The notes under the pieces: model-generated
Database searches by the model: none
What the model saw: only the letters and a program-made list of their open reading frames with translations
Told to the model about the DNA's origin: nothing
Translations under genes and position numbers: made by a program
Assembly: GCA_020048255.1 (NCBI GenBank)
Contig: JAIFMR010000234.1
Coordinates: forward strand, 1 to 37,039
Reading direction: 5' to 3'
Length of the DNA: 37,039 bases
From: Rhodoferax sp.
GTDB lineage: Bacteria > Pseudomonadota > Gammaproteobacteria > Burkholderiales > Burkholderiaceae_C
Part shown: positions 9,384 to 20,151 of the stretch, piece by piece
Position numbering within the stretch: position 1 is the first letter of the stretch
Layout of the letters: each line of letters starts with the position of its first letter

Positions 9384-10559
9384 TCAGGTGTCAGCCTCAA
9401 GAGTTTGAGGGAAATGCGAAGCGGGCGGCGCAGTGGTCTTGGCAAGAACGGCATCTGTCAACAGTTGGCGCAACTCTGCCAAACCTTCGCCAGCCTGAGC
9501 ACTTAAAAAGATTCGGGGGGTCAACTTGCCATCAAGCTCATAGCTATCCCGCAGAACCGATGGGCGGCAATCGGACGCAACCGCGTCGAGTTTGTTAAAC
9601 ACCAGCACTTGAGGCACATCGCCAGCGCCGATCTCATGAAGTACCCGTTGCACCTCGGAGATTTGAGTCAGGTAGTTTTCGCTCGAAAAATCAACCACTT
9701 GCAAAAGGAGGTCAGCGTCCACGGCCTCCTGCAAGGTCGCCTGAAACGCATCGATGAGTCCGTGCGGCAAATCACGAATGAACCCCACGGTATCCGACAG
9801 AGAAATCATGCGACCAACGTCGCCGAGGTAAAGCTGGCGGGTGGTTGTATCCAAGGTGGCAAACAATTGGTCTGCCGCGTAGGCACGCGCCTTGACCAAG
9901 GCGTTGAACAAGGTGGACTTGCCTGCGTTGGTGTAACCCACGAGGGAAATATTGAAGGTATCCCGACGGTCACGCTGTCGCCTTTGCGTGTGGCGCTGGC
10001 GTTTGACTTTGATCAGGCGCTCCTTGATGCGCTTGATGTTGTCACCAATCATCCGGCGATCAAGTTCGATCTGGGTTTCACCGGGGCCACCGCGCATACC
10101 GATACCGCCACTTTGACGTTCCAGGTGCGACCAGCGGCGGACCAGCCGGGTGCTCAAGTATTGAAGCCGGGCCAGTTCAACTTGCAATTTGCCCTCGTGA
10201 CTGCGCGCACGCTGTCCAAAAATTTCAAGAATCAGCAAGGTTCGGTCGTTGACGGGCAACTCCAGATGGCGTTCCAGGTTACGTTGCTGGGCCGGGCTCA
10301 AACTTTGGTCAAACAAAATTTCCTGCACACCCAACTGAGCGGCGAGCATCTTGATTTCGTCTGCTTTGCCACTGCCAATGAACAGGGCTGCATCTGGCGC
10401 ACGGCGTTTGCAAGTCACCCGGGCAACCGGTGTCAAACCAGCAGTCTGGGCTAGCAGGCCAAGCTCTTCTAACTCGGCATCAAAGTGGGGAAGTCCAAAA
10501 TCAACACCCACCAGCAAGGTGGGTGTTGTCTTGTGCTCAGGCTGCGGCAGGTTGGTCAC
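9384..10559 (-). CDS. hflX: HflX ribosome-splitting GTPase
   Basis: HflX is an Obg-type GTPase that binds ribosomes and splits stalled or heat-damaged 70S particles. The protein has the N-terminal HflX domain ([36 protein letters not shown]), the Gly-rich linker [19 protein letters not shown], then the G domain with G1 [10 protein letters not shown]3 [11 protein letters not shown] and G4 NKLD. No clear Shine-Dalgarno is seen. GTG 10559 (shown) overlaps the end of hfq by 23 nt; GTG 10586 would overlap it by 50 nt. The codons for LLVGVDFG form half of a strong hairpin listed separately. The hfq-hflX-hflK-hflC order is the classic arrangement. Family certain, start uncertain. Confidence 0.94.
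   Translation of the reverse strand: MTNLPQPEHKTTPTLLVGVDFGLPHFDAELEELGLLAQTAGLTPVARVTCKRRAPDAALFIGSGKADEIKMLAAQLGVQEILFDQSLSPAQQRNLERHLELPVNDRTLLILEIFGQRARSHEGKLQVELARLQYLSTRLVRRWSHLERQSGGIGMRGGPGETQIELDRRMIGDNIKRIKERLIKVKRQRHTQRRQRDRRDTFNISLVGYTNAGKSTLFNALVKARAYAADQLFATLDTTTRQLYLGDVGRMISLSDTVGFIRDLPHGLIDAFQATLQEAVDADLLLQVVDFSSENYLTQISEVQRVLHEIGAGDVPQVLVFNKLDAVASDCRPSVLRDSYELDGKLTPRIFLSAQAGEGLAELRQLLTDAVLAKTTAPPASHFPQTLEADT
10502..10528 (-). terminator. Intrinsic-terminator-like hairpin after hfq, inside hflX codons
   Basis: CAACACCCACC (10502-10512) and GGTGGGTGTTG (10518-10528) pair perfectly over 11 bp with a 5-nt loop. On the minus strand the stem starts 8-9 nt past the hfq stop and is followed by ATTTTGG, a short T-run. 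The same bases encode residues near the hflX N-terminus (TPTLLVGVD). It could terminate part of the hfq transcripts or protect the hfq 3' end. Confidence 0.6.
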
Positions 10560-10785
10560 CCTCAGCGGCTGTGAAATTAACGGCACGCCCAGGAACGATG
10601 GTGGATATGGCGTGTTTGTAGACCATTTGAGTCACAGTGTTGCGTAGCAGCACCACGTATTGGTCGAACGATTCGATTTGCCCTTGAAGCTTGATCCCAT
10701 TGACAAGATAAATAGAGACTGGAACATGTTCTCGACGCAGGGTGTTGAGAAAGGGATCTTGCAAAAGTTGGCCTTTGTTGCTCAC
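10537..10785 (-). CDS. hfq: RNA chaperone Hfq
   Basis: Hfq is a hexameric Sm-like protein that pairs small RNAs with mRNAs. The 82-residue product carries the Sm1 region ([33 protein letters not shown]) and the Sm2 signature [12 protein letters not shown], followed by a short Ala-rich tail, so the C-terminal extension is shorter than in E. coli. The start is GTG 10785 with GGAG about 8 nt upstream. An inverted repeat (10827-10842) lies in the 119-nt spacer before it. The next gene, hflX, starts within its 3' end, and a terminator-like hairpin follows the stop. Complete and confident. Confidence 0.97.
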   Translation of the reverse strand: MSNKGQLLQDPFLNTLRREHVPVSIYLVNGIKLQGQIESFDQYVVLLRNTVTQMVYKHAISTIVPGRAVNFTAAEGDQPAAA

Positions 10786-10826
10786 GATATTCTCCGTGTT
10801 CGGATAATTAAAGAAGAGTTCACGAT

Positions 10827-10842
10827 ACCACAGACATGTGGT
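10827..10842. promoter_or_regulatory. Inverted repeat upstream of hfq
   Basis: ACCACA and TGTGGT flank a 4-nt centre (GACA), lying 42-57 nt upstream of the hfq start in the 119-nt spacer between der and hfq. It could be an operator or part of the 5' leader. No clean -35/-10 pair is visible beside it. Confidence 0.35.
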
Positions 10843-10904
10843 TCATTAACGTCAGATACTGCAAAGCCTTGACAAATTTGTACGATTAGAAGCGTTCAAA
10901 GGGG

Positions 10905-12242
10905 TCAATTGGCCTTGTCTGCGAATGGGTTGGCCGAGGTTTTCATCTCGATGCGCAACGGCGTTCCCACCAAGTCGAATTCCTTGCGAAAACGACCCTC
11001 GAGAAAGCGCTTATAGGCCTCTGTCACATGCTCCAGCGAGTTGCCATGAATCACAATCACCGGTGGATTCATACCCCCTTGATGTGCGTAGCGTAACTTG
11101 GGCCGGTACATGCCAGCGCGTTTGGGGCTTTGAAATTGCACGGACTCCAATAACAAACGGGTCAACACGGGCGTCGACATTTTGCAGTTGGCCGCTTTGT
11201 AAGCCTGAGCAATCGACGCCCACAAGGGACCCAGACCCTGGCGTTTCTGAGCCGAAATCAGATGCATGTTGGCAAACTTGAGGAAACCCAGACGTGTTTC
11301 GATCGAGCGTTTGACCAGTTCTCGCTGGTAGTCATCCACCGCATCCCACTTGTTGACCGCCAGCACCACAGCTCGGCCATTTTCAAGGACGTAGCCGGCA
11401 ATGTGTGCATCCTGGTCCGTCACGCCCTGGGTTGCATCAATCAGCAGCAAAACCACATTGGCCGACTCAATGGCTTGCAAGGTCTTCACCACCGAGAATT
11501 TCTCGATGGCTTCAAATACCTTGCCACGGCGCCGCAGGCCGGCCGTATCGATCAACTCGAATTTTTGGCCGTTGCGTTCAAAGGGAACAGATATGGCGTC
11601 CCGTGTGGTGCCTGGCAAATCAAATGCGACCAGCCGCTCTTCACCCAACCACACGTTGATGAGTGTGGACTTACCCACATTCGGGCGACCCGCCACAGCC
11701 AGTTTGATCACACCGGGTTCAGCTTCGACCGGTGCATCGTCATCGTCCAGACTCAGTGGCGACAGGGCCAGATCGACCAGCGCCTTGATGCCTTGACCAT
11801 GCGCAGCAGAAATGGCATGCACCTCGCCCAGGCCCAGTTCATAAAACTCCACCAATTGGGCACCTTCGAGCATGCCTTCAGCCTTGTTGGCAGCCAGAAC
11901 GCAGGGTTTGCCCAAGCGGCGCAAATAGTTGGCGATGTCATGGTCTTGCGCCGACACGCCGCCGCGCGCATCCACCACAAAAATAACCACATCAGCCTCA
12001 GCGACGGCCTGGCGGGTCTGCTTGGCCATTTCCTTGTAGATGCCACTGGAGGCGTCGGGTTCAAAACCGCCGGTATCGATGACGATATATTCGTGTGCAC
12101 CTTGCTTGCCGTTGCCGTAGTGACGATCGCGGGTCAAGCCCGCAAAATCAGCCACGATGGCATCACGCGACTTGGTCAACCGATTGAACAGCGTCGATTT
12201 ACCCACATTGGGGCGGCCCACCAAGGCCAATACGGGTTTCAT
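10905..12242 (-). CDS. der: Ribosome biogenesis GTPase Der (EngA)
   Basis: Der is the double-GTPase needed for 50S subunit maturation. The 445-residue product has two G domains, each with GRPNVGKST (residues 9-17 and about 185-193), G3 DTGGFE and [10 protein letters not shown], and G4 NKAE and NKWD, followed by the KH-like C-terminal domain ([17 protein letters not shown], then [15 protein letters not shown]). In the first G4 motif NKAE replaces the canonical NKxD, which is a known feature of many Der proteins. It lies 19 nt after bamB on the same strand, the usual bamB-der arrangement. Confidence 0.97.
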   Translation of the reverse strand: MKPVLALVGRPNVGKSTLFNRLTKSRDAIVADFAGLTRDRHYGNGKQGAHEYIVIDTGGFEPDASSGIYKEMAKQTRQAVAEADVVIFVVDARGGVSAQDHDIANYLRRLGKPCVLAANKAEGMLEGAQLVEFYELGLGEVHAISAAHGQGIKALVDLALSPLSLDDDDAPVEAEPGVIKLAVAGRPNVGKSTLINVWLGEERLVAFDLPGTTRDAISVPFERNGQKFELIDTAGLRRRGKVFEAIEKFSVVKTLQAIESANVVLLLIDATQGVTDQDAHIAGYVLENGRAVVLAVNKWDAVDDYQRELVKRSIETRLGFLKFANMHLISAQKRQGLGPLWASIAQAYKAANCKMSTPVLTRLLLESVQFQSPKRAGMYRPKLRYAHQGGMNPPVIVIHGNSLEHVTEAYKRFLEGRFRKEFDLVGTPLRIEMKTSANPFADKAN

Positions 12243-12261
12243 AGTGACTTATTGTTTCGCG

Positions 12262-13401
12262 TTATTCAGGCTGAAAGCCCAGCACGGTGCCGTTTCGCGT
12301 CACGACCACCAGAGTTTGACCGGCGGCTACGGGCGTGACACGCACTGCAGAGCCATCGGTCGGCCGACGCGTCAGAAGACTGCCATCCGAGCGAGATACA
12401 AAATGAACCAAACCGGATTCATCACCCACCACTACAGAGCGACCCAGCACCAAAGGCGCACTCAAATGGCGGTAACGCAGCCGGTCACTGGACCAGGCTG
12501 ACCCACCGTCAGCGAGCCGCCATGCCATCAGGCGGCCATCTTCTTCGACGCCATAAACCAGTTTGTCATCCCCCTGCAGTCCGACGGATCCAGCGGCAGT
12601 CTGCTTCCAGATGACGTTACCTCGCGTCGTGTTGACGCAGCCCACAGCGGCTTGAAAGGCCCGCGCGCAAACCACTTGGGCATCGCGGCTGACACCCGCT
12701 ACCAGGTCAACCAGGCGCTCCACATCATTGGTTCCCCGTGGTGTGGCAATGGGTGCCTCCCAGACGACAGCGCCGTTGAGCGGATTGAGCCCCGCCAGGC
12801 GACCTGCCAACCCCACGATCAGCGTATTACCGACTGCACTCAGCACGCCAGCTTGTCGCAAGACCAGTGCTTCACCGGGTCGCTGATCAGACCAAAGTTT
12901 CTTCCCAGAAAGAGCATCAAAAGCGCTGACGCTGCGATCTGCACCCAGCACAAAAACACGCGCGCCAGCCACCAGTGGTGCCGTAAACACCTGGGTGGTC
13001 AAGCGCGATCGCCAGAGTTCACGGCCCGCTTCCATGGTCACCAGCTCATTTTCCCGATTGACGATCGCGGCGTAACGCCCATCGCTGCCCACACCGGCCG
13101 AAACACCTCCGCCCAGATTGAGCTGCCACAACGTGGCCCCGGAGCTGGCATCCATGGAAACCACCGTGCCATTGGAACCCGCCAAGGTGATGACATTGCC
13201 CTTCACAGGAACACTCAGGGGGAAGTCCACCTGGCCAATTTTGGTAGTCCAGGCCGTTTTGATGCCCATCAGGGCGGGATCGCTACCTAGGTCTGCCGCC
13301 TTCGGTGCGTTGGAGCCGCTGGAACAGGCGACCAAGCCACCCATGGAAGCAGCAAGCAAACAGATTTTGCTGAAATGTAGAACGCCGGTTGTTGTTGTCA
13401 T
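12262..13401 (-). CDS. bamB: Outer-membrane assembly lipoprotein BamB
   Basis: BamB is an eight-bladed beta-propeller lipoprotein of the BAM complex that helps BamA insert beta-barrels into the outer membrane. The 379-residue product has a lipoprotein signal ending in the lipobox LVAC (acylated Cys26). It then shows repeated PQQ-like blades (NGTVVSMDASSGATLWQLNL, DALSGKKLWSD, NPLNGAVVWEAP, NTTRGNVIWKQTA, RLADGGSAWSS). The yfgM-bamB-der order supports the assignment. The start lies 3 nt after the upstream stop, so translation is probably coupled. bamD, another BAM lipoprotein, is about 10 kb away in this window. Confidence 0.95.
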   Translation of the reverse strand: MTTTTGVLHFSKICLLAASMGGLVACSSGSNAPKAADLGSDPALMGIKTAWTTKIGQVDFPLSVPVKGNVITLAGSNGTVVSMDASSGATLWQLNLGGGVSAGVGSDGRYAAIVNRENELVTMEAGRELWRSRLTTQVFTAPLVAGARVFVLGADRSVSAFDALSGKKLWSDQRPGEALVLRQAGVLSAVGNTLIVGLAGRLAGLNPLNGAVVWEAPIATPRGTNDVERLVDLVAGVSRDAQVVCARAFQAAVGCVNTTRGNVIWKQTAAGSVGLQGDDKLVYGVEEDGRLMAWRLADGGSAWSSDRLRYRHLSAPLVLGRSVVVGDESGLVHFVSRSDGSLLTRRPTDGSAVRVTPVAAGQTLVVVTRNGTVLGFQPE

Positions 13402-13404
13402 CAG

Positions 13405-14082
13405 TTACTTTCCGTTGGCTGTCGCCACTTGGTCTCGTGCCTGTACGTCGACACCCAAGGCGTTGAGCTTGACTTCGACCAGTCGACGGTATTCTGCGCG
13501 GGCATCAAACAACTTGTAGGCCTTTTCATACTCGGCCAGTGCCAGTGGCTTGTTGCCTTGCAGCATCAGGATGTCGCCTTTTCGATCGGCCACCAGGGCT
13601 TCAAAGCCAGCAGGAAACGTGCCGCTTAACTGACTCAGCGCGCTGTCATAGTTCTTTGACTCCATGAAGAGTCCAGACAACCGGAGTTTGGCTACTGATT
13701 GATAACCGGCGTCCGATGACTTTTCAGCGACCCAAGTCAACGCCGATTTGGCGGCGTCAAGTTTGCCAGCCACAACATACTGTTTGGCGACCAGTAGCCC
13801 GGACTGCTGGGCGTAGGAGGTAGAGGCAAAGCGCTCTTTCATGTCGGTGAAAACACGGTCAATTTTGGCCATATCACCCGCTTGAATCGATCGCTCAACT
13901 TCATCAAAGAGAGCTGCCGCCTGTGTGGCCTGACTGCGCTGCCAATAGTTATAAAAATTCCAACTCGCAAAACCAGCCAAAATGACAATCAATGCCCAGG
14001 TGATCGCGTTGCCATACTGTTTCCAGAAATGCTTGATCTGATCAAGCTGCTCCTGTTCTTCTAAATCCAAATGATTTGCCAT
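13405..14082 (-). CDS. YfgM-like tetratricopeptide membrane protein
   Basis: A 225-residue protein of the YfgM/TPR_21 family (DUF2133). It has a short cytoplasmic N-terminus (LDLEEQEQLDQIKHFWKQYG), one membrane helix at about 25-45 (AITWALIVILAGFASWNFY) and a periplasmic helical repeat region (FDEVERSIQAGDMAKIDRVF, then AKSALTWVAEKS and ALAEYEKAYKLFDA). In E. coli YfgM associates with PpiD and the Sec translocon and aids periplasmic chaperone traffic. It sits between hisS and bamB, its usual place, with 12 nt to hisS and 3 nt to bamB. The family is sure; the precise role in this organism is by homology. Confidence 0.93.
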   Translation of the reverse strand: MANHLDLEEQEQLDQIKHFWKQYGNAITWALIVILAGFASWNFYNYWQRSQATQAAALFDEVERSIQAGDMAKIDRVFTDMKERFASTSYAQQSGLLVAKQYVVAGKLDAAKSALTWVAEKSSDAGYQSVAKLRLSGLFMESKNYDSALSQLSGTFPAGFEALVADRKGDILMLQGNKPLALAEYEKAYKLFDARAEYRRLVEVKLNALGVDVQARDQVATANGK

Positions 14083-14094
14083 GACGTCACTTTG

Positions 14095-15408
14095 CTAAAA
14101 GGAAGATTGTAGGGTTGGCGCCCAAGTAGACAGAGTCGCCAGGGGTTGCGTCACTTGCTGTGTAGTGGCATCCCGCAATGGTTTGATGGTGACCTGCTGG
14201 GCTTTGACCTCATCAGGGCCGAAAATCAGGGCAAATCGGGCACCGCTGGCATCCGCGCGCTTGAACTGACTTTTCATGCTGCCCATGCCTTCTGGCGTGC
14301 TGGTGTGCATCTGAACGCTGATGCCAGCGGTACGCAAGGATTGCAAAGTCGTCAAAACCAGGGGCATGGCAGCATGATCGGTGACGATGGCATAGGCGTC
14401 CAACCGGGGTTCTGTCGCAACCAAGCCAGCTGCTTTGGCAAGCTCCAACACCCGGTCGACGCCCAGAGCCCAGCCCACTGCTGGTGCAGGTTTACCGCCC
14501 AGTTGTTCAAACAAATAATCATATCGGCCGCCCGCGCAGACCGTACCTTGGGAGCCCAGCCGATCGGTGGTGAACTCAAACACCGTCAGGTTGTAATAGT
14601 CCATGCCCCGAACCAGCCGAGGGTTCACGGTATAGGCCACGCCATTGACATCCAAAATCGATTTCAAGGTATTGAAATGCGCCAAAGACGCCTCACCCAG
14701 AAAATCAAGCAACTGGGGCGCTGAATTCACGATGGGCTGCATGGCCGGATTTTTGGTGTCCAGGATCCGCAAGGGATTGCTGTGCAAGCGGCGGCGGGCG
14801 TCTTCGTCCAGCGCGTCAAGATGCTGCTCGAAATAGGCGATCAGGGCCTGTCTGTGGGCCAGTCGCTCGGGGGGTTGACCCAAACTGTTGAGTTCCAGTC
14901 GCACGTCCGTCAAACCGATTTCGGCCCACAGGGCTGTGGCCATCAGAATCAGCTCTGCGTCGACTTCCGCGCCAGAAAACCCCAGGGCTTCGGCACCAAT
15001 TTGATCAAACTGCCGGTAACGGCCCTTTTGTGGACGTTCATGACGAAACATGGGACCCATGTAATAGAGCCGCTTGCCACCGTCGTACAGCAGACTGTGC
15101 TCCAGCGCGGCCCGTACCACACCGGCGGTGGCCTCTGGGCGCAAGGTCAGGGAGTCCCCATTGAGCCGGTCCTCAAAGCAATACATTTCCTTCTCGACTA
15201 TGTCTGTAACTTCGCCCAGACCACGGACAAACAGGGGCGTGCGTTCCACAATGGGCGTGCGAATGTTGCGATAGGCAAACCGGGCCATCAGGTCACGCAC
15301 CTTAGATTCAAACCACTCCACGGTCGCCGAAGCTGGTGGCAACAGGTCGTTCATGCCTTTCACGGCCGTCAGCTTGCCCACCGGGGCAGATGTTACTTTT
15401 TCAGTCAT
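14095..15408 (-). CDS. hisS: Histidyl-tRNA synthetase
   Basis: A class IIa aminoacyl-tRNA synthetase that charges tRNA-His. The 437-residue product shows motif 1 ([20 protein letters not shown]), [13 protein letters not shown], motif 2 ([21 protein letters not shown]), the His-specific [15 protein letters not shown] and CAGGRYDYL, motif 3 ([13 protein letters not shown]), and a C-terminal anticodon-binding domain from about 330. It is a true HisRS, unlike the related hisZ paralogue at 5.7-6.8 kb. It is 11 nt downstream of ispG, as in many proteobacteria. Confidence 0.97.
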   Translation of the reverse strand: MTEKVTSAPVGKLTAVKGMNDLLPPASATVEWFESKVRDLMARFAYRNIRTPIVERTPLFVRGLGEVTDIVEKEMYCFEDRLNGDSLTLRPEATAGVVRAALEHSLLYDGGKRLYYMGPMFRHERPQKGRYRQFDQIGAEALGFSGAEVDAELILMATALWAEIGLTDVRLELNSLGQPPERLAHRQALIAYFEQHLDALDEDARRRLHSNPLRILDTKNPAMQPIVNSAPQLLDFLGEASLAHFNTLKSILDVNGVAYTVNPRLVRGMDYYNLTVFEFTTDRLGSQGTVCAGGRYDYLFEQLGGKPAPAVGWALGVDRVLELAKAAGLVATEPRLDAYAIVTDHAAMPLVLTTLQSLRTAGISVQMHTSTPEGMGSMKSQFKRADASGARFALIFGPDEVKAQQVTIKPLRDATTQQVTQPLATLSTWAPTLQSSF

Positions 15409-15419
15409 GGGTCTTTACA

Positions 15420-16691
15420 TCAAGCCTTGGCAGCAACATGCACGCCAAAGCGTCGTTCAACATAGTTTTCTACGATGACCTGGAACTCTTCGGCAATAGA
15501 TTCACCGCGCAAGGTCATGGCTTTTTCGCCGTCGATGTAGACCGGCGCAGCCGGAGCTTCACCGGTTCCTGGCAGGCTGATACCAATGTCGGCTTGCTTG
15601 CTTTCGCCAGGACCATTCACGATGCATCCCATCACAGCAACCTTCATGGTTTCAACGCCGGGATACTTGTTGCGCCAAACCGGCATCTGTGCACGCAAAA
15701 ATCCTTCGATTTTTTGCGTTAACTCCTGAAATGTGGTGCTGGTGGTGCGACCGCAACCCGGGCAAGCCGTCACGCTCGGAACGAAAGAGCGCAATTCAAG
15801 CGATTGCAATATTTCTGTGGCAATCACCACCTCTTGGGTGCGCGATTCACCCGGTTGCGGCGTCAAAGATACACGTATGGTGTCACCAATGCCTTCTTGC
15901 AACAGAACAGACAAGGCCGCCGCAGACGCGACCGCACCCTTGGTTCCCATACCTGCCTCGGTCAGACCCAGATGCAAAGCGTAATCACACCGTTTGGAAA
16001 GCTCCCGGTAGACCGATATCAAGTCCTGAACACCGCTGACTTTGCAAGACAGCATGATTTGATTAGGATTCAAACCTAAATCAACCGCCTGCTGCGCAGA
16101 ATCAATCGCAGAACTGATGAGGGCCTCGTACATGACCGGCTTGGCACCCCAAGGCGCTGCGCGCCGACTATTTTCGTCCATCAAATGGGCCAGCAGCTCC
16201 TGGTCCAGGCTGCCCCAATTCACCCCGATACGCACAGCCTTGTTCCAACGCACCGCGGCTTCAATCATCAATGCAAATTGCTTGTCGCGCTTGTCCCCCT
16301 TGCCAACGTTGCCCGGATTGATACGGTATTTGGATAAGGTTTGGGCACAGTCGGGGTAGTCCGTCAGCAAGCGATGACCGTTGTAATGAAAGTCACCAAT
16401 CAGCGGGACATCCACACCCATGCGATCGAGTTGTTCCCGAATGAACGGTACCGCTTGGGCAGCCTCAGGCGTATTCACCGTCAAACGAACCATCTCCGAC
16501 CCGGCCAGCGCAAGTTCCTTTACTTGAATGGCTGTCCCAATGACGTCTACCGTATCGGTATTTGTCATGGATTGCACCCGCACAGGCGCGTCACCCCCTA
16601 CCGTGACACAGCGATTGCCCCAAGCCACCTTGGCTTGACGGGAGCGGCGGGCTTGCGCACGCGCAACGGTTATAGCAATAGGCTCGTCCAT
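15420..16691 (-). CDS. ispG: 4-hydroxy-3-methylbut-2-enyl diphosphate synthase IspG
   Basis: IspG (GcpE) is the iron-sulfur enzyme of the non-mevalonate isoprenoid pathway that converts methylerythritol cyclodiphosphate to HMBPP. The 423-residue product has the N-terminal barrel ([19 protein letters not shown], then [14 protein letters not shown] and YRINPGNVG) and the C-terminal cluster ligands in TACPGCGRT and [10 protein letters not shown]. Its length with the internal insert matches the longer betaproteobacterial form. ATG 16691 is preferred: it overlaps the rodZ stop by one base (TGATG) and has GAGGTGA a few bases upstream; GTG 16694 is the alternative. Confidence 0.96.
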   Translation of the reverse strand: MDEPIAITVARAQARRSRQAKVAWGNRCVTVGGDAPVRVQSMTNTDTVDVIGTAIQVKELALAGSEMVRLTVNTPEAAQAVPFIREQLDRMGVDVPLIGDFHYNGHRLLTDYPDCAQTLSKYRINPGNVGKGDKRDKQFALMIEAAVRWNKAVRIGVNWGSLDQELLAHLMDENSRRAAPWGAKPVMYEALISSAIDSAQQAVDLGLNPNQIMLSCKVSGVQDLISVYRELSKRCDYALHLGLTEAGMGTKGAVASAAALSVLLQEGIGDTIRVSLTPQPGESRTQEVVIATEILQSLELRSFVPSVTACPGCGRTTSTTFQELTQKIEGFLRAQMPVWRNKYPGVETMKVAVMGCIVNGPGESKQADIGISLPGTGEAPAAPVYIDGEKAMTLRGESIAEEFQVIVENYVERRFGVHVAAKA

Positions 16692-17584
16692 CACTTCACC
16701 TCAAATCGGGCCACATTGTCTTTGGCCAAGGGCATCAGGTCGAGCACCTGACCGCGTACCTTCACGGCAATCTGATCAGCACGGCCGACGACAACCGCCA
16801 GAGGCAACTGCCCAGAAACTCGCAAGACATCTCCCTGGGCGGTGAGCTTACGTAATTTTGATGTCCCTGTGGCATCGAAAACTTCAACCCATGAAACGCC
16901 GCTGGCCGTCATTTCAAGCAGCGCGGGCTGACCAACCGGCGCAGCATCGAGATCCTCTTTCACAGAGGCAACCAAAATTGGCGCTGAGGCGCCGGGGACA
17001 CTGACTCCCGCGCTGTTTGTCGCTGCACTAGAGGCTGCCGACGTAGTCTCTGTGGGAGACAGGGGTACGGCACCGGCCATGCCGGTGGCCTGCATGGCCT
17101 TGTCTTGATCCGGGCTGTCGGTCTGCGTTGGTGGCATGACCGATTGAGGAGCGCTCTCTGTGGTTGACTCGGTAGGCCAAGCCAAGATGCCCCCGATCAA
17201 CAACAGCAAAAATGCGACACCAAGTCCCAGTGGACTCATCAGATTGGCGGACAGTTTGCTGTGCGAACTGGTGCCGGAGTCTCTGAATGCGGCGTTTAAC
17301 CCGGTATCTGTGGGTTTGATATGCGCGGCAGGCGCACCAGGCAGGCTGCTCATGATCGCCGTCGCATCGACTTTCAGGGCTCGACAAACGCTCAGCGCCA
17401 ATGCCCGCACGAAAACCATGTCAGGAAGCAACTCATAACGACCGGCTTCCAAAGCCTCGAGTTTTTTCACCGGCACTTTGAGGGCCACTGCCAAGGCGCC
17501 AATATGAAGTCCTTGCGCCTCGCGAGCGGCTCTCAGCAAGCTGCCTGCTTGCGCTGATGGCGCGGTTTCGTTTGTGCTGACCAT
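16691..17584 (-). CDS. rodZ: RodZ-like HTH / cytoskeletal membrane protein
   Basis: A 297-residue bitopic protein of the RodZ family, which in rods links MreB to the elongation machinery. It has an N-terminal helix-turn-helix ([19 protein letters not shown], then [19 protein letters not shown]), a membrane helix at about 125-145 ([20 protein letters not shown]), a low-complexity Ser/Thr/Pro/Ala region, and the C-terminal periplasmic DUF4115 domain ([16 protein letters not shown], then [18 protein letters not shown]). ATG 17584 has GAAGAGAG 4 nt upstream; ATG 17611, overlapping the pilF stop, is possible. The pilF-rodZ-ispG order is a well-known one. Confidence 0.92.
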   Translation of the reverse strand: MVSTNETAPSAQAGSLLRAAREAQGLHIGALAVALKVPVKKLEALEAGRYELLPDMVFVRALALSVCRALKVDATAIMSSLPGAPAAHIKPTDTGLNAAFRDSGTSSHSKLSANLMSPLGLGVAFLLLLIGGILAWPTESTTESAPQSVMPPTQTDSPDQDKAMQATGMAGAVPLSPTETTSAASSAATNSAGVSVPGASAPILVASVKEDLDAAPVGQPALLEMTASGVSWVEVFDATGTSKLRKLTAQGDVLRVSGQLPLAVVVGRADQIAVKVRGQVLDLMPLAKDNVARFEVK

Positions 17585-17603
17585 CTGACTCTCTTCACCT
17601 GAC

Positions 17604-18440
17604 TCAATCATCAAATGCTCCACGCTGATAAGACGCCGCCTCAAGCGACTGGGGAAACCGCTTGATCAGCTGGGTTGCCAGTTGATTCATGGCTTCCATG
17701 TTGGCCAAGCGTCGCTCAATCTTGACACCCAGCCAAAGCGTCTCGGCATTGGCCAGTTGGGTGTTGTTCAGGCGCCGAATATAAAACTGGGCGCGAATGT
17801 CGTCCCGCTTTTGATAAAGGACACTCGCCAAATTAAAACCTGTGACCGGATTAGCCGCGTCGTATTCGTAAGATTTGATCAAACTGGCTTCTGCTTCAGA
17901 AAGCTGCCCCGCCTTGAGTTGACACAAACCTAGGGCCATGTAGGTCTTGGCGCGCTCGCCATAGAGCGGGTTAGCCAAAGCCTGGTTAAAAAACTGCAGT
18001 GATTGAGGGTAGCGTCCCTCCTGGCACTTCAACCATCCCATGTTGTGCAACACATTGCTGTCACGCGGTTGTAAAGCCAGTGCCTTGTTGAAGCTCTCCT
18101 CGGCTACCGCGTACTCATTGAGCCGCATATAAATCAAACCACGCAGACTGAAGGCATCCGAGTAGCTGGGGTCCACCGCGATCGCTTGCTTGATTTCATC
18201 CAGGGCGATGGTTGTCTTGCCTTGTTCAAAATAGCCGAGCGCCAACTCAACTCGAATGCGTGCCCGCTTGCGCTGCACAGACTCATCAGAGTCCGTGATG
18301 ATGTCACCACGGCTGCCGCTGCCCTGGCTGCTATCGGGTGAGCTGGCACAACCGCTGAGCGCCGCAGAGCCCACCACAGCAACGACTCCCAAAAACAAGG
18401 TCAGGCGTATCAATGGTTTTTGATTCATGATCACTTTCAT
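17604..18440 (-). CDS. pilF: PilF/PilW-type IV pilus biogenesis lipoprotein
   Basis: PilF (PilW) is the pilotin-like lipoprotein that helps the PilQ secretin reach and assemble in the outer membrane. The 278-residue product has a signal with lipobox LSGC (Cys31) and about six TPR repeats ([78 protein letters not shown]). It overlaps rlmN by the ATGA junction at 18437-18440, so ATG 18440 is taken; ATG 18428 is an alternative. The rlmN-pilF-rodZ-ispG string is a conserved neighbourhood. No other pilus genes are in the window. Confidence 0.93.
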   Translation of the reverse strand: MKVIMNQKPLIRLTLFLGVVAVVGSAALSGCASSPDSSQGSGSRGDIITDSDESVQRKRARIRVELALGYFEQGKTTIALDEIKQAIAVDPSYSDAFSLRGLIYMRLNEYAVAEESFNKALALQPRDSNVLHNMGWLKCQEGRYPQSLQFFNQALANPLYGERAKTYMALGLCQLKAGQLSEAEASLIKSYEYDAANPVTGFNLASVLYQKRDDIRAQFYIRRLNNTQLANAETLWLGVKIERRLANMEAMNQLATQLIKRFPQSLEAASYQRGAFDD

Positions 18441-19585
18441 TGTTCAACTTTTGCAATGCTTTGATTTACCGCCGGCGTCGCTACGGAATCGCGCCGGCGC
18501 GCCATGCGTACCATCACCTGGGTTCGGTCAACGACATCACCGGCAAGCTGACCACAAGCGGCGTCGATGTCATCCCCACGCGTCTTTCTGACCGTGGTCG
18601 TGATCCCTGAGTCACTCAAAATTTTTGCAAACTTCAGCACCCGCTCTTGTGTCGATCGTTTCAAGCCAGAGGCTGGGAACGGGTTGAACGGTATCAAGTT
18701 GAACTTGCACCAAGCAGCACCCTGAGAGCGGCTTCGAACCAGTTGCACCAGCTCCTGGGCATGCTCGTCGCGATCGTTTACACCATCGAGCATGCAGTAT
18801 TCAAAAGTAATGAAATCTCTGGGCGCATGAACCAAATACCGCGTGCAGGCGTCCAGCAACTCATGCAGCGGATACTTCATATTCAGCGGTACCAGCTTAT
18901 CCCGAAGGACATCATTGGGTGCATGCAAAGATACTGCGAGCGCCACTGGGCAATCCAGTGCCAGTCGGTCGATCATGGGCACCACACCTGATGTGGATAC
19001 AGTGACGCGACGTCGAGACAACCCATAACCATGGTCGTCCAGCATGACCCGCAGTGCAGGCACCAGCGCGGTGTAGTTCTGCAAGGGCTCGCCCATACCC
19101 ATCATCACGACGTTGGAGATCACCCGCTCTTCTTGTTTCAAATGCTTTCGCAAGAAATGCTCTGCGTACCAGAGCTGCGCCACAATTTCGCCCGTGGTCA
19201 GATTTCTGCTGAAGCCCTGATGGCCCGTAGAACAAAACCGGCAGCCCACGGCACACCCTGCTTGCGAAGAGACACACAACGTTCCCCGGTCATCCTCAGG
19301 GATAAACACCGTCTCAACCGCGTTACCACCACCCACGTCAAAGAGCCATTTGATGGTTCCATCAGCTGATATGTGCTGAGAAATGACATCCAGGGGGCTT
19401 ATGTGCGCAACACCTGTGAGTTTGCCGCGTAGCGATTTAGCCAAATCGCTCATGTCATCAAATTGTTGCGCGCCCTTTTGGTGAATCCAACGGAACAATT
19501 GCACCGCACGGAAACGTTTTTCGCCAAGCTGCTGACAAAAGACAGCCAAACTCTCGAGGTCGTGTTCGAGCAGGTTGACTGTCAT
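18437..19585 (-). CDS. rlmN: Dual-specificity RNA methyltransferase RlmN
   Basis: RlmN is a radical SAM enzyme that methylates C2 of A2503 in 23S rRNA and A37 of some tRNAs. The 382-residue product has the N-terminal RNA-binding part ([14 protein letters not shown]), the cluster motif C111-AVG-C115-RF-C118, SAM-binding MGMGEPLQN, and [12 protein letters not shown]. It also shows the C-terminal catalytic-Cys region [19 protein letters not shown]. It lies 7 nt after ndk and is coupled to pilF. Length fits the family. Confidence 0.97.
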   Translation of the reverse strand: MTVNLLEHDLESLAVFCQQLGEKRFRAVQLFRWIHQKGAQQFDDMSDLAKSLRGKLTGVAHISPLDVISQHISADGTIKWLFDVGGGNAVETVFIPEDDRGTLCVSSQAGCAVGCRFCSTGHQGFSRNLTTGEIVAQLWYAEHFLRKHLKQEERVISNVVMMGMGEPLQNYTALVPALRVMLDDHGYGLSRRRVTVSTSGVVPMIDRLALDCPVALAVSLHAPNDVLRDKLVPLNMKYPLHELLDACTRYLVHAPRDFITFEYCMLDGVNDRDEHAQELVQLVRSRSQGAAWCKFNLIPFNPFPASGLKRSTQERVLKFAKILSDSGITTTVRKTRGDDIDAACGQLAGDVVDRTQVMVRMARRRDSVATPAVNQSIAKVEQ

Positions 19586-19592
19586 GTGGAAA

Positions 19593-20018
19593 TCAGCGTG
19601 AGTAAACGTTCATGCCCGGGAAAAAGAATCCCACTTCGACAGTCGCGGTTTCAGCTGCATCGGAACCGTGAACGGCGTTAGCGTCAATGCTGTCAGCAAA
19701 ATCGGCGCGAATCGTGCCTGGGGCTGCCTTTTTGGGATCGGTGGCACCCATCAGTTCGCGATTTTTCAGGATGGCGTTTTCACCTTCGAGCGCCTGAATC
19801 ATGACCGGGCCAGAAATCATGAAGTCGACCAGGTCCTTGAAGAAGGGGCGTGCTTTGTGCACGGCGTAAAACGCTTCCGCCTCACCACGGGACAAATGAG
19901 CCATTTTGGCGGCAACAACCTTCAGGCCAGCGGCTTCAAAGCGAGCGTAAATTTGACCAATGACGTTCTTGGCAACGGCGTCAGGTTTGATGATGGAGAG
20001 AGTGCGTTCGATAGTCAT
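19593..20018 (-). CDS. ndk: Nucleoside diphosphate kinase
   Basis: Ndk transfers the gamma phosphate of ATP to other nucleoside diphosphates through a phospho-histidine. The 141-residue product begins with the conserved [15 protein letters not shown] and has the catalytic His117 in [11 protein letters not shown] Shine-Dalgarno (GAGGAAAT) precedes ATG 20018. It heads the block ndk-rlmN-pilF-rodZ-ispG; the 133-nt spacer upstream likely holds its promoter, but I could not settle on a clear box pair. Confidence 0.97.
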   Translation of the reverse strand: MTIERTLSIIKPDAVAKNVIGQIYARFEAAGLKVVAAKMAHLSRGEAEAFYAVHKARPFFKDLVDFMISGPVMIQALEGENAILKNRELMGATDPKKAAPGTIRADFADSIDANAVHGSDAAETATVEVGFFFPGMNVYSR

Positions 20019-20151
20019 GTAATTTCCTCGTCAATTAAAAAATAGGTGACACTTTGGTCAAAGCCTTCGATGTTAACCTGAACCCGTTGATTTTCTTGGA
20101 CATTCAGCGGAATTCACCTTGACCACGGCCTGCTTTCACCAGGTCATGAGG

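Noticed and set aside
11262-12338. 358-codon open frame on the plus strand opposite der
   Set aside because: It is the complement of a fully conserved der gene, with no start signal or recognisable motifs; such long antisense frames follow from codon bias.
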